This document shows, one piece after another, positions 42,137 to 50,892 of a stretch of DNA of 64,000 bases. Position 1 is the stretch's first letter, and every line of letters begins with the position of its first letter. The translations under genes and the position numbers were made by a program. Source of the stretch: CAUZIZ01 sp965218775 (GTDB lineage Bacteria > Acidobacteriota > UBA6911 > RPQK01 > JAJDTT01); assembly GCA_965218775.1 (NCBI GenBank), contig CBDCLS010000003.1:62001-126000 (forward strand), given 5' to 3'. Below the pieces are notes generated by a model. It was not told the DNA's origin, ran no database searches, and saw only the letters and a program-made list of their open reading frames with translations.

Positions 42137-43396
42137 ATGCATGATGCCAAAGTAGCGTGGAAGATTCGAGAGCAGCTGAGAGAATTTTCGGGGAAGGTCT
42201 CTGAAGGATTACCGAAGACCGCCGCTCGTTTGATCCGGGAGGTGCTCTACGGGATGCAGTGTCGGGCGTCGGTCCGGCTCAGCGAGATTGCGCGAGCACT
42301 GGAGGAGGAGATCGCTCTGAAGAAAGTCATCGAGCGGCTGAGCCGCCAACTCAACCGTCAGGGATTGAGAGGAGCGGTGGGAAAGAATCTGCTGGAGTTG
42401 GCGGCCTGGCGGGTGGAGAAGGAGACGCTGTTGATTGTGGACCCCACGGATGTGAGTAAGCCATATGCCCGGAAGATGCAATACCTGGCGCGGGTCCGGG
42501 ACGGCTCCCGAGGGGAGATCCGAGATGGATACTGGTGCTGTGAGGTGGTCGGAGCGAGGCGGGGGAGTGCCGAGGTGCTGCCGTTGTACCAGGAGCTGTA
42601 CTCGCAGAAAGCGCCGGACTTTGTGAGCGAAAACGACGAGATCCTCAAGGCGATTGGGCGAGTCTCCAAAGCCACCCAAGGGCGAGGGATCTGGGTGATG
42701 GACCGGGGAGGGGATCGGGAGGAGATCCTCGAAGTCCTGCTGAAGCGGGGACACCCGTTCCTGGTGTGCCAGCGGGGGGATCGTCACCTGATCTCAGGGC
42801 GCAGCAAGAAGAGCGCCGAGGAGTGGGCGCGTGGTTGTCGGCGCCGCTACCGGGAAGTCGTGATCAAGGAGACGAGTGCGGGGGAGAAGGTCTACCGGTT
42901 GGAGTTTGGGGCCCGAGGGGTGCGTTTGCCCGGTTTCGACCAATCGCTGTACCTGGTGGTGGTGGATGGCTTTGGCCCCCGTCCCCTGATGCTTCTGACG
43001 AACCAGACGGTCAAACGCTCGCGCAAGAGCCAGTGGCGGGTGGTCGAGAGCTATCTGAGCCGCTGGCGTGTCGAGGAAACGATCCGATTTATCAAGCAGA
43101 GCTACGAGTTGGAAGACATCCGTTTGCTCAAGTATGAGCGCCTGCGCAATATGGCCGCCTTGGTCATGATCGCCGCCTTCTTCGCCTGTGTCTATCTGGG
43201 TAAAAGGGCCAAGCTGGCCCTTCTGGTCCAACACATCGAGCAGGCAGCCAAACGGATCTACGGCATCCCGGAGTTCCGCTTCTATGCCATAGCCGATGGC
43301 ATCAAGCAGCTCCTATTCGGCCGCCACAGCGGGATTGGCGGGGCTCGACCCGATCCCAGCCCCCGTCAGCTGTCCCTGCTTCCTCTGGGCCTCTGA
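42137..43396 (+). CDS. IS4-type (DDE, DUF4338-unrelated) transposase
   Basis: 419 residues. First Asp in LLIVDPTDVSKPYA near 99, second in IWVMDRGGDREEIL near 194, and the third motif YLSRWRVEETIRFIK near 309, an exact Y-x2-R-x3-E-x6-K signature of the IS4 group. AGCGGAGGGACC supplies a ribosome site. The IS1380 copy lies 60 bp upstream and may have entered the left end of this element. I could not find matching terminal repeats, so the boundaries remain undefined. The stop is 148 nt before the glycosidase-like lipoprotein start. Confidence 0.88.
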   Translation: MHDAKVAWKIREQLREFSGKVSEGLPKTAARLIREVLYGMQCRASVRLSEIARALEEEIALKKVIERLSRQLNRQGLRGAVGKNLLELAAWRVEKETLLIVDPTDVSKPYARKMQYLARVRDGSRGEIRDGYWCCEVVGARRGSAEVLPLYQELYSQKAPDFVSENDEILKAIGRVSKATQGRGIWVMDRGGDREEILEVLLKRGHPFLVCQRGDRHLISGRSKKSAEEWARGCRRRYREVVIKETSAGEKVYRLEFGARGVRLPGFDQSLYLVVVDGFGPRPLMLLTNQTVKRSRKSQWRVVESYLSRWRVEETIRFIKQSYELEDIRLLKYERLRNMAALVMIAAFFACVYLGKRAKLALLVQHIEQAAKRIYGIPEFRFYAIADGIKQLLFGRHSGIGGARPDPSPRQLSLLPLGL

Positions 43397-43544
43397 AAAA
43401 TGGGGAATGTCCAGAACCCGACCCCGGAAGCGCTTGTCGGCCGAGACCTCGAGTGATGCTTGCACCAGCGCCCGGAGGCTGGTAGATTCGGCAGCATTCT
43501 CGGCAAGAGGTTGGGAGTCCTTGGTGTTCCATTCCAGAAGTGCG

Positions 43545-45170
43545 GTGAGGTCGGTGGCAGGGATGGGGGTGGCCTGTGCCCTGTTGCTGTCGACCGCCTG
43601 TTCCGAACCCCAGAGCCCCGGCCAGGAAGAAGGGTCCTTGGAAAAGAAGCACCGTTTCATCCTTTGCAATGATGGGGGATCCCTGGCAGGTCCCATCCTT
43701 GAAGCTCCTATTGGTGTTGAGGGCCTGGTTCGCCTAGCGATCGAACCTCTGCAGGACACCCTGATCGATACCCTCTACTGGCAATTGGGGACCGATCCCT
43801 ACATGGGCTCGCCCTCTCATCGGCTCTCGGACTACTACTCCCACAAGACCAAGGTAGGACCCATCTGGGGGTCGGCGGGGACGACTTTCCACAGTGCCGG
43901 TCTCTGGCGAATCTATGAGAATTCACGCCAGTTGATGGAGTCGGGTACCGATCCGGCAGCGGTGGTGGTGGAACAGGGGCACCGGGCTGGTCTGGAGGTG
44001 CTTCTGTGCATGCGAGTCAACGATGTCCACGACTCCCGGCTCGAGGGCGGCACCGAAGATCCGCTCATGTCTCCCACCAAGAAAGACCATCCTGACTGGC
44101 TCCTGGGAGAGGAGGGATCCCGCAAAACGGCCTACAACTTCGCCCTTCCCCAGGTGCGCAAACACAAGCTGGCATTGGCCACGGAAGCCATCGAAAATTA
44201 CGATCTGGATGGTTTGGACTGGGACTTCTGCCGCCATCCCTATCTATTCCCGCAGGGCCAGGAGCAGGAAGGAACGAGTCTCCTCACCCAGCTTCTGGGT
44301 CAGGTCAAACAGGCGCTGGACCAGAAATCAGAAAGAGTAGGCCGCAAACTCTTGTTCTCGGTTCGTGTTCCGGGCCCCCTGGATCAAGCCTTGGGACAGG
44401 GCATGGATGTCCGTACTTGGCTCTCCAAAGGTCTCATCGATATCCTCATCGTGGGACATCAGCCCGGTAACAAACACCGTCTTCCGGTTGAGGAATTTGT
44501 CGAGGCAGCGCGAGGCACCGGGACTCAGGTCATCGCCCAGGGTCTGGGCCTGTTTCAACAGCCGAGACCGATCTCCGCCCGCCTGATTTGGAAGGAAAAG
44601 GACTACTACAGTCCAGAGATGTGTCGGGCGGTTGCCGCGGCCCATTTCAGAGCCGGTGCCGAGGGCGTCTTTCTTTTCAACAACCATTACCTGCAGGTGG
44701 TGAGAGACCGGGATTATGATCGGCGACCGTGGAAGGAGATTGGCGATCCCGACCTCATAGCCCGAAAAGACAAACACTATCTGGTAGACCAACAGATCTG
44801 GGGTGCGGGGCCACTTCCGCTGGAACTGGCGAACGTAGGCGACAACAGCCGCGTCTCTGTCGATGTGGCCGATGATCTGGATGCTGCGCTAGAAGAGGGA
44901 GCGCTGAAGGAGGCTTCCCTGCGTCTGCTGGTGGATCACCTGACGCCGCTGGATCAGCTGGAGATCCGTTTGAACGAAGAGGTTCTGAAGACCGCAAGGC
45001 CAGATCGAATATTCTTCAACGAGACCTGGCTCGAGTTCGACGTAAGACCTCCTCTTCTGAAGCAGGGGTGGAACCAGGTCGACGCAATCGTCCGCAGCCG
45101 TAATCCGCAGGTCACCAGCCCACTCTCTCTCAAAAGCGTGGAGGTTGTGGTTAGGTACAAAGGAGGCTGA
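43545..45170 (+). CDS. glycoside hydrolase-like (GHL10-type) lipoprotein
   Basis: 541 residues from the GTG at 43545 (GTG 43554 and ATG 43563 are close alternatives). The lipobox is LLSTAC in the leader GVACALLLSTAC, so it should be a lipoprotein. Residues about 40-400 look like a TIM-barrel of the GHL10/DUF4015 type: AGLWRIYENSRQLMESGTDP, AGLEVLLCMRVNDVHDS, ENYDLDGLDWDFCRHPY with catalytic-type acids (DGLDWDF), FSVRVPG and EGVFLFNNHYLQVV. A beta domain ends the protein. The upstream 150 nt belongs to the transposon boundary, so its native promoter may be lost. Substrate unknown. Confidence 0.8.
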   Translation: MRSVAGMGVACALLLSTACSEPQSPGQEEGSLEKKHRFILCNDGGSLAGPILEAPIGVEGLVRLAIEPLQDTLIDTLYWQLGTDPYMGSPSHRLSDYYSHKTKVGPIWGSAGTTFHSAGLWRIYENSRQLMESGTDPAAVVVEQGHRAGLEVLLCMRVNDVHDSRLEGGTEDPLMSPTKKDHPDWLLGEEGSRKTAYNFALPQVRKHKLALATEAIENYDLDGLDWDFCRHPYLFPQGQEQEGTSLLTQLLGQVKQALDQKSERVGRKLLFSVRVPGPLDQALGQGMDVRTWLSKGLIDILIVGHQPGNKHRLPVEEFVEAARGTGTQVIAQGLGLFQQPRPISARLIWKEKDYYSPEMCRAVAAAHFRAGAEGVFLFNNHYLQVVRDRDYDRRPWKEIGDPDLIARKDKHYLVDQQIWGAGPLPLELANVGDNSRVSVDVADDLDAALEEGALKEASLRLLVDHLTPLDQLEIRLNEEVLKTARPDRIFFNETWLEFDVRPPLLKQGWNQVDAIVRSRNPQVTSPLSLKSVEVVVRYKGG

Positions 45171-45210
45171 GAAATTCCAGGCAAACGCCTGGGCGAGGAT
45201 TGCAGATCGT

Positions 45211-45280
45211 TTGGAGTTTGGTGCTTGTGATCTGGAACTTGTTTGTATCTTGTTTCTTGTACCTTAGGGATTTTCTAAGT
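45211..45280 (-). repeat. dispersed repeat, family B (copy 5, inverted)
   Basis: TTTGGAGTTTGGTGCTTGTG then ATCTGGAACTTGTTTGTATC then TTGTTTCTTGTACCTTAGGG, the reverse complement of the other copies. It is the only copy in this orientation and sits between convergent genes. Confidence 0.7.
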
Positions 45281-45286
45281 TTCAGC

Positions 45287-46393
45287 TCAAGAGCCAAACA
45301 CCAGAACTCCACGGGCGACTCGGCCGGCCTCCATGTCCTCGAAAGCCTGTGGCAACTCCTCGAGGCGGTAGCGCTTCGTGATCAGATCATCTAGCTGGAG
45401 CTTGCCGGCGCGGTAGAGGCCGATCAGGCGGGGGAGGTCGAGTCTCGGTCGAACAGAACCCATGAAGGAACCGAGCAGTCGCTTGTTCTGAAGGACCAAT
45501 GTCGCAGGTGAAATAGCGACTTCGATCTTGACGGCGTGCAGCCCTACTATGGTGGCCGTCCCTCCAGGTCGGGCAGCTTCTAGAGCCTGCACGATGGTGG
45601 AAGCCGAACCAACGCTGTCAAACACGTACTCCGCTCCGCCTCCGGTCAGCTCACGCAGAGCCTCGACGGCATCGGTCTGGCTGGAATTGATGGTGTCGGT
45701 AGCCCCAAGTCGGCGGGCAAAATCCAACTTGCTCTCCAGGACGTCCACCGCGACGATGGGGTTGGAGCCCGCCAACTTGCACCCCTGAACGGCACTCAGC
45801 CCGACACCGCCGCACCCGATCACTGCTGCCGGGAGACCCGGTTTGGCTTCGGCCGTGTTGATAACCGCACCCACACCGGTCGCTACCGCGCAGCCAGTGA
45901 TGGCGGCGACCTCGAAGGGGACATCCTGGGGAATGGGGACGGCACTGGCCTCATCGATGACGATGTACTCCGACATGGTAGCGGCGCTGAGCATGTGTTT
46001 CAGGGTGGTCCCGTCAAGTGTCTTCAGGCGAGAAGTTCCATCCAGCAGCAGGGCCTGGAAGGTAGTTTCAGGCAACCGTTCGCAGAGATTGTAACGCCCA
46101 CTGAGACAGGTGGGACAGGTCTCGCATCCGGGCAGCCAGTTGACCACAATCCGGTCGCCGGGCTTGACTCGAGTCACCTGATCTCCCACTTCCTCAACCA
46201 CTCCCGCGCCCTCGTGTCCCAGCACCAGAGGCGGCGTGGCACGGAGCTCGCCTTTGTAGGTATGCAGGTCAGAGTGACAAACGCCAGCCGCGTGCATACG
46301 GACCAGAACTTCTGTCGGCTTGGGCGAATCAAGTTCCACTTCTCCAATGGTCAGCGTCCCTACTTCGAGGGTGTGAGCAGCTTTGATCCTCAT
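45287..46393 (-). CDS. zinc-containing alcohol dehydrogenase (class III / NDMA-type)
   Basis: 368 residues; AGGAGGC before the ATG. MDR fold: GVCHSDLHTYKG near residue 38 (catalytic Cys and Asp), LGHEGAGVVEEVG near 58 (His and Glu ligands), then CETCPTCLSGRYNLCE (structural four-Cys zinc), and the NAD-binding GCGGVGLSAVQGC near 193. Sequence is closest to S-(hydroxymethyl) thiol or NDMA-type alcohol dehydrogenases. Cytoplasmic NAD(P)-dependent oxidation of alcohols or formaldehyde adducts; substrate unproven. Divergent from the acyl-CoA dehydrogenase gene about 90 nt away. Confidence 0.93.
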   Translation of the reverse strand: MRIKAAHTLEVGTLTIGEVELDSPKPTEVLVRMHAAGVCHSDLHTYKGELRATPPLVLGHEGAGVVEEVGDQVTRVKPGDRIVVNWLPGCETCPTCLSGRYNLCERLPETTFQALLLDGTSRLKTLDGTTLKHMLSAATMSEYIVIDEASAVPIPQDVPFEVAAITGCAVATGVGAVINTAEAKPGLPAAVIGCGGVGLSAVQGCKLAGSNPIVAVDVLESKLDFARRLGATDTINSSQTDAVEALRELTGGGAEYVFDSVGSASTIVQALEAARPGGTATIVGLHAVKIEVAISPATLVLQNKRLLGSFMGSVRPRLDLPRLIGLYRAGKLQLDDLITKRYRLEELPQAFEDMEAGRVARGVLVFGS

Positions 46394-46487
46394 GATGCCT
46401 CCAGGCTACCATGACGGCTCTGTTGCTTGCCTCCGATCTGCCGGTTACGGAAAGCGAAAACCAGCCCCTTTTTGCTAAGATGACAGG

Positions 46488-47630
46488 GTGAATTTTGCCT
46501 GGACCCAGGAGCAAGAAATCCTGCGGGACACCGTTCGGGAATTTGCTCTCAGCGAGATTGCACCGCAGTCTGCTCTCTGGGACAGCGAGCAGACCTTTCC
46601 GGCCGAAATCTTCAAGAAGTTGGGCGAGCTGGGGATGCTGGGGGTCCTCGTGGATCCGGAGTATGGAGGTGCTGGGCTTGGCTATCCCGAGTATGCCCTC
46701 GTCATCGAGGAACTCTCACGGGTCGACGGATCGATCGGGCTCTCGGTATCGGCACACAACTCCCTCTGCACCAACCACATCTACCAGGAAGGAACCGATC
46801 GCCAAAAGGAAAAGTATGTCAAGCCCTTGGCCAGCGGAGAGGCATTGGGAGCGTGGGCTCTCACCGAACCTGGCTCGGGTAGTGATGCGGTCAGCGCCCG
46901 TACGCAAGCAGTCAAACGAGACGGCGCCTGGTGGATCAACGGGACCAAGAACTTCTGCACCCATGGCAGCTATGCAGACGTGTACGTCATTCTGGCGGTG
47001 ACTGCACCGGGTAAAGGCGCTCACGGCATGTCCGCTTTCATCGTCGAAAAGGGGACCAAGGGCCTGATCCCCGGGAAAAAGGAAGACAAGCTTGGCTGCC
47101 GAGCCAGCGACACGGCCTCACTCACCCTGGAAGACTGCTGCGTCCCCAAGGAGAATATTCTCGGACAGGAGAACGAGGGATTCGTAGAAGCGCTGAAGAT
47201 TCTGGACGGCGGACGCATTTCGATTGCCTCAATGGGGGTAGGCATTGCCCAGGGGGCCCTCGACTGTAGTGTGTCGTACGCACAGGAGCGGGAACAATTC
47301 GGACAACCCATTTCACAGTTTCAGGCGATTCAGGAAAAACTGGCTGAGATGGCCACCCGGCTGGAGGCGGCGCGGCTACTGACATATCAAGCCGCCTGGA
47401 TGAAAGAAGAGCAAGGGCTTCAGATCCCTAAATACTCGTCCATGGCCAAACTCTTCGCCGGCGAGGCCGCGGTGTGGATCGCCGAGCAAGCCATCCAAAT
47501 CCACGGGGGCTACGGCTACACCAGAGATTATCCCGCCGAGAAGTATTGGCGCGACGCCAAGCTTTGTACAATTGGAGAGGGCACCAGCGAGATCCAGCGC
47601 TTCGTGATTGCCCGGGAGGTGCTGAAGTGA
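46488..47630 (+). CDS. short/medium-chain acyl-CoA dehydrogenase
   Basis: 380 residues, GTG start with ACAGGG just upstream. FAD-linked family motifs: GAWALTEPGSGSDAVSARTQA near residue 123 (flavin binding), WWINGTKNFCTHG near 145, ISIASMGVGIAQGALDCSVSYAQEREQFGQPIS near 240, and YGYTRDYPAEKYWRDAKLCTIGEGTSEIQ at the end, with the catalytic Glu in GEGTSE, the butyryl/isobutyryl-CoA dehydrogenase position. First step of fatty-acid or branched-chain oxidation in the cytoplasm. It precedes meaB by 22 nt, suggesting a branched-chain/propionyl-CoA theme. Confidence 0.95.
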   Translation: MNFAWTQEQEILRDTVREFALSEIAPQSALWDSEQTFPAEIFKKLGELGMLGVLVDPEYGGAGLGYPEYALVIEELSRVDGSIGLSVSAHNSLCTNHIYQEGTDRQKEKYVKPLASGEALGAWALTEPGSGSDAVSARTQAVKRDGAWWINGTKNFCTHGSYADVYVILAVTAPGKGAHGMSAFIVEKGTKGLIPGKKEDKLGCRASDTASLTLEDCCVPKENILGQENEGFVEALKILDGGRISIASMGVGIAQGALDCSVSYAQEREQFGQPISQFQAIQEKLAEMATRLEAARLLTYQAAWMKEEQGLQIPKYSSMAKLFAGEAAVWIAEQAIQIHGGYGYTRDYPAEKYWRDAKLCTIGEGTSEIQRFVIAREVLK

Positions 47631-47652
47631 TCGCGATTGGCCTGGGACGGAG

Positions 47653-48708
47653 ATGTCCAGTGACCCGGAGACTTCAGGGCTCGTGAGCCATTTAGACTTC
47701 GAAGGTGAAGAGATAATCGGAACAGAGAGCGACACTCTTCAAGACGGGGAGATTCTGCAGCAGGTTGAGCGCGTACGTCGAGGCGATGTTCGCTCGATGG
47801 CTCGGACCCTGAGCATGATCGAGAACGCTCGGGACGACCGCGTCCGGTCGCTGCTTACCCATCTCTACCCACACACCGGTCAGGCTCTGGTCGTCGGCAT
47901 TACTGGCAGTCCTGGATCTGGCAAGAGCACCCTGGTCGATCAACTCGCGCGCTTCTACAAACAGTCCGATAAGAGGGTTGGTATCATTGCCGTGGACCCT
48001 ACTTCTCCCTTTTCCGGCGGAGCCCTACTCGGTGATCGCGTTCGTATGCAGGCGCTCTCAACGGATCCTGACATCTTCATTCGAAGCATGGCTACCCGGG
48101 GACGAATGGGCGGGCTGTCTGATGCCGTCGGCGATGCGCTGATCGTCCTGGAAGCGGGGGGATATGAGGTCCTGATCATCGAGACCGTAGGCGTGGGCCA
48201 GGACGAGGTCGACATCGTGCGCACCGCTCAGGTTACGGTCGTGGTTCTGGTCCCGGGGATGGGTGACGAAATACAAAGCATAAAGGCCGGTATCATGGAA
48301 ATCGGAGATGTCTTCGTCGTCAACAAGGCGGATCGGCCTGACGTCTCCAGAACCGAGCAGGAGCTCAGGTCAGCCCTTTCTTTGGCCTCCCGCCCAGACG
48401 GCTGGGATCCACCCATCGTCAAGACAGTGGCTACCAGGGGAGATGGGACGAGTGAACTGATTGAGGCTCTGGACAGGTATCGTCAGTTTGTAGCAACCGA
48501 AGGCCCAGCCAGGGAGCGACAGCTAGAGCTGTATCGGCAGCGCCTGGTCGAAATGGTTCGCGACAATGTAGCCGAGAGGGTCTTGAGCCAGATCCCTAGA
48601 GCGGATTTCGACAGCTACGCCGAAAGATTGGCAAACCGTGAGACCGATCCCTATACTCTCGTAGATCAGCTGCTGAAGAAGTCGGGACTAGGGAAGAAAC
48701 CTCGATGA
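47653..48708 (+). CDS. meaB: methylmalonyl-CoA mutase-associated GTPase MeaB
   Basis: 351 residues. G3E-type GTPase: GITGSPGSGKSTLVDQLA near residue 77 (P-loop), IIAVDPTSPFSGGALLGDR near 115, IETVGVGQDEVDI near 178 and VFVVNKADRPDV near 217 (NKAD base recognition). MeaB loads and protects adenosylcobalamin on methylmalonyl-CoA mutase. GGACGGAG precedes the ATG. The stop overlaps the epimerase gene by ATGA, so the two are translated together. The mutase itself is not in this window. Confidence 0.95.
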   Translation: MSSDPETSGLVSHLDFEGEEIIGTESDTLQDGEILQQVERVRRGDVRSMARTLSMIENARDDRVRSLLTHLYPHTGQALVVGITGSPGSGKSTLVDQLARFYKQSDKRVGIIAVDPTSPFSGGALLGDRVRMQALSTDPDIFIRSMATRGRMGGLSDAVGDALIVLEAGGYEVLIIETVGVGQDEVDIVRTAQVTVVVLVPGMGDEIQSIKAGIMEIGDVFVVNKADRPDVSRTEQELRSALSLASRPDGWDPPIVKTVATRGDGTSELIEALDRYRQFVATEGPARERQLELYRQRLVEMVRDNVAERVLSQIPRADFDSYAERLANRETDPYTLVDQLLKKSGLGKKPR

Positions 48709-49118
48709 TCAAGAAAATATCCCATGTCGGAATCGCGACTCATTCGATAGCCGTCCTTTCAGAGTTCTACAAGGCTCTTGGACTGGAGATCGAATCCAGC
48801 GAGATAGTCGAGGATCAGAAGGTTCAGGTGGCGCTGATGAAAGTGGGAGAGTCGTCGATCGAGCTCATCGAAGCCACTGAAGATGACTCGGTGGTCGCCC
48901 GTTTTCTTGAGAAACGGGGAGAGGGAATCCACCATATCGCAATCGAAGTGGACAACCTGCAAGACCATCTGGACCGTTTGAAGGAAAAGAGCGTCAAGCT
49001 AGTTGACACGAGTCCGCGGCGCGGAGCCCAGGGACGCCTCATCGCCTTCATTCATCCTGAATCCACCGGAGGGGTGCTTGTAGAGCTCATGCAATCCCTG
49101 CCCGGAACCGAGGAATGA
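48705..49118 (+). CDS. mce: methylmalonyl-CoA epimerase
   Basis: 137 residues, the standard size. Two glyoxalase-fold beta-alpha-beta units: IKKISHVGIATHSIAVLSEFYKAL at the start with the first metal His, HHIAIEVDNL near 75 with another, and GVLVELMQ at the end with the metal Glu; Q near position 45 also fits the cobalt/zinc site. Converts (S)- to (R)-methylmalonyl-CoA for the mutase. Overlaps meaB before it and the MBL gene after it, each by four nt. Confidence 0.95.
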   Translation: MIKKISHVGIATHSIAVLSEFYKALGLEIESSEIVEDQKVQVALMKVGESSIELIEATEDDSVVARFLEKRGEGIHHIAIEVDNLQDHLDRLKEKSVKLVDTSPRRGAQGRLIAFIHPESTGGVLVELMQSLPGTEE

Positions 49119-49960
49119 AGCTGGGTCGGTTCCAACTCCATCGAATCTCCGATGGCGAGATAAGACTCGACGGCGGTGCCATGTTCGGCATCGTCCCCAG
49201 AGTCCTATGGGAGCGGAAAACTGCACCGGACGAGCGCAACCGAGTCCGGCTGGGTCTGAACTGCCTCCTCATTCGTACCGGCAACGCCAACATCCTGGTG
49301 GACACAGGCTGCGGCAATAAGTACACGGAAAAGGAGCTGGACATCTACGGGATTGTCCACCCCACCGACGTCGACCGCGAATTGAAGCGAGTCGGACTCC
49401 AGCCCGAGGACCTGGACTTTGTCATCAACACGCATTTCCACTTCGATCACTGCGGTGGAAACACCCGATGGGTGGGCGATGCAGTTGTCCCCACATTCCC
49501 TCGCGCAACCCATGTGGTGCGGAGGGAAGAATATGAGGCGGCGACACACATCAATCAGCGAACTGCCGGATCCTACTTCTCCCACAATTGGGCGTCCATA
49601 GAAAGCGCCGGAAGACTGCGGATCCTGGAACAGGATGAAGAGATCGTCCCCGGCGTCAGCGTGGTGCACACACCCGGTCACACCCTCGGCCACCAGTCGG
49701 TCAGGGTAGAATCCGAAGGGCAGATCGTCTTCTATCTGGCCGATTTATGCCCCACATCCGCGCACGTTCCACTGCCCTGGATCATGGGTTACGATTTGTT
49801 TCCACTAACAACACTCGAGATGCGAAAGCGGATCTATCGCCAAGCAATTGAAGAAGAATGGCTTTTGTTCTTTGAACATGATCCGGAGATAACGTCCGGA
49901 CATCTCTCCGAGAAGGAGGGTAGATTCGTGCTCGAGCCGAGCGACTGGGACGACAGTTAG
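49115..49960 (+). CDS. metallo-beta-lactamase-fold hydrolase
   Basis: 281 residues. The zinc signature NTHFHFDHCGGN (HxHxDH) is near residue 108; later ligands are in VHTPGHTLGHQS near 186 and LADLCPTSAHVP near 207. ILVDTGCGNKYTEKE near 66 is the usual approach strand. The fold covers hydrolases of thioesters, lactones, cyclic phosphates and RNAs. Four-nt overlap with mce suggests a role near acyl-CoA metabolism, for instance thioester hydrolysis, but this is inference. Confidence 0.9.
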   Translation: MKLGRFQLHRISDGEIRLDGGAMFGIVPRVLWERKTAPDERNRVRLGLNCLLIRTGNANILVDTGCGNKYTEKELDIYGIVHPTDVDRELKRVGLQPEDLDFVINTHFHFDHCGGNTRWVGDAVVPTFPRATHVVRREEYEAATHINQRTAGSYFSHNWASIESAGRLRILEQDEEIVPGVSVVHTPGHTLGHQSVRVESEGQIVFYLADLCPTSAHVPLPWIMGYDLFPLTTLEMRKRIYRQAIEEEWLLFFEHDPEITSGHLSEKEGRFVLEPSDWDDS

Positions 49961-49995
49961 TCGCCTGGAGTTCCAGGCAAGAAAGGATCGATTGA

Positions 49996-50856
49996 ATGGA
50001 CCAGGCTCAGATTGGAATCATCGGAGGGAGTGGACTCTACGAAATACCCCTGGAGAATCGGAGGGAGACCGAAGTCGAGACACCTTTCGGCCCCCCCAGC
50101 GACAGCTTCCTGACTGGCCAGCTGCAAGGGAAGAATGTCGCCTTCCTGGCTCGTCACGGACGCGGGCATCGCCTGATCCCATCGGAGCTGAACTTCAGAG
50201 CCAACCTCTACGCATTCAAGAAGCTGGGAGTGAGCCAGATCCTTTCGGCGAGCGCGGTCGGTTCCCTGCGACTGGAGCACAAACCCATGGACTTCGTGCT
50301 GCCAGACCAGTTCCTTGACCGCACTTCCAAACGCATCTCTACCTTCTTCGGGGACGGTATCGCTGCCCACATCAGCTTCGCCGATCCGGTCTGCCACCGG
50401 CTTCTGGAAACAGTAGAGCGGGCATCGACCAACATCGACTTCCCCATCAAACGAGGTGGAACCTACGTCTGCATGGAAGGACCCGCCTTTTCCACGCGTG
50501 CGGAGTCCCATCTGTACCGCAGCTGGGGCATGGACCTGATCGGAATGACCAACCTGCAGGAAGCCAAACTGGCGCGGGAGGCGGAGATCTGCTACGTCAC
50601 GGTGGCTATGGTGACAGACTACGATTGCTGGCACGAAGAAGAAGAGGCAGTTACGGTAGAAAAACTGATCGAGTATCTGAACAAAAACAATGAGAATGCG
50701 CAGCGGCTGCTCACCGAAGTTGTTCGAGTGTTGGCGGAGCAGTCCGACTGCCCCTGCCAGCACGCTCTCGAAAGTGCCATCATCACAGATCGCAAAGCCA
50801 TCCCCCAGTCCGCCAGGGAGCGGTTGGACGCCATCATCGGAAAATACCTGGACTGA
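49996..50856 (+). CDS. mtnP: S-methyl-5'-thioadenosine phosphorylase
   Basis: 286 residues, normal length. IGIIGGSGLYEIP near residue 5 (phosphate-binding glycine loop), LARHGRGHRLIPSELNFRANLYAFK near 51 with the His/Arg purine motif, TYVCMEGPAFSTRAES near 158 and MTNLQEAKLAREAE near 185. Cleaves methylthioadenosine from polyamine synthesis to adenine and methylthioribose-1-phosphate. Ribosome site AAGGA eight nt upstream; the PfkB gene follows after 36 nt with its own strong AGGAGG. Confidence 0.95.
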   Translation: MDQAQIGIIGGSGLYEIPLENRRETEVETPFGPPSDSFLTGQLQGKNVAFLARHGRGHRLIPSELNFRANLYAFKKLGVSQILSASAVGSLRLEHKPMDFVLPDQFLDRTSKRISTFFGDGIAAHISFADPVCHRLLETVERASTNIDFPIKRGGTYVCMEGPAFSTRAESHLYRSWGMDLIGMTNLQEAKLAREAEICYVTVAMVTDYDCWHEEEEAVTVEKLIEYLNKNNENAQRLLTEVVRVLAEQSDCPCQHALESAIITDRKAIPQSARERLDAIIGKYLD

Positions 50857-50892
50857 TTGAGTGCCGCAATAAGCGCACAAGGAGGACCCTGA

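Noticed and set aside
43313..43759. Minus-strand open frame spanning the IS4 transposase end and the lipoprotein start
   Set aside because: Overlaps two supported plus-strand genes; protein-like in part, but no start and no recognised family.
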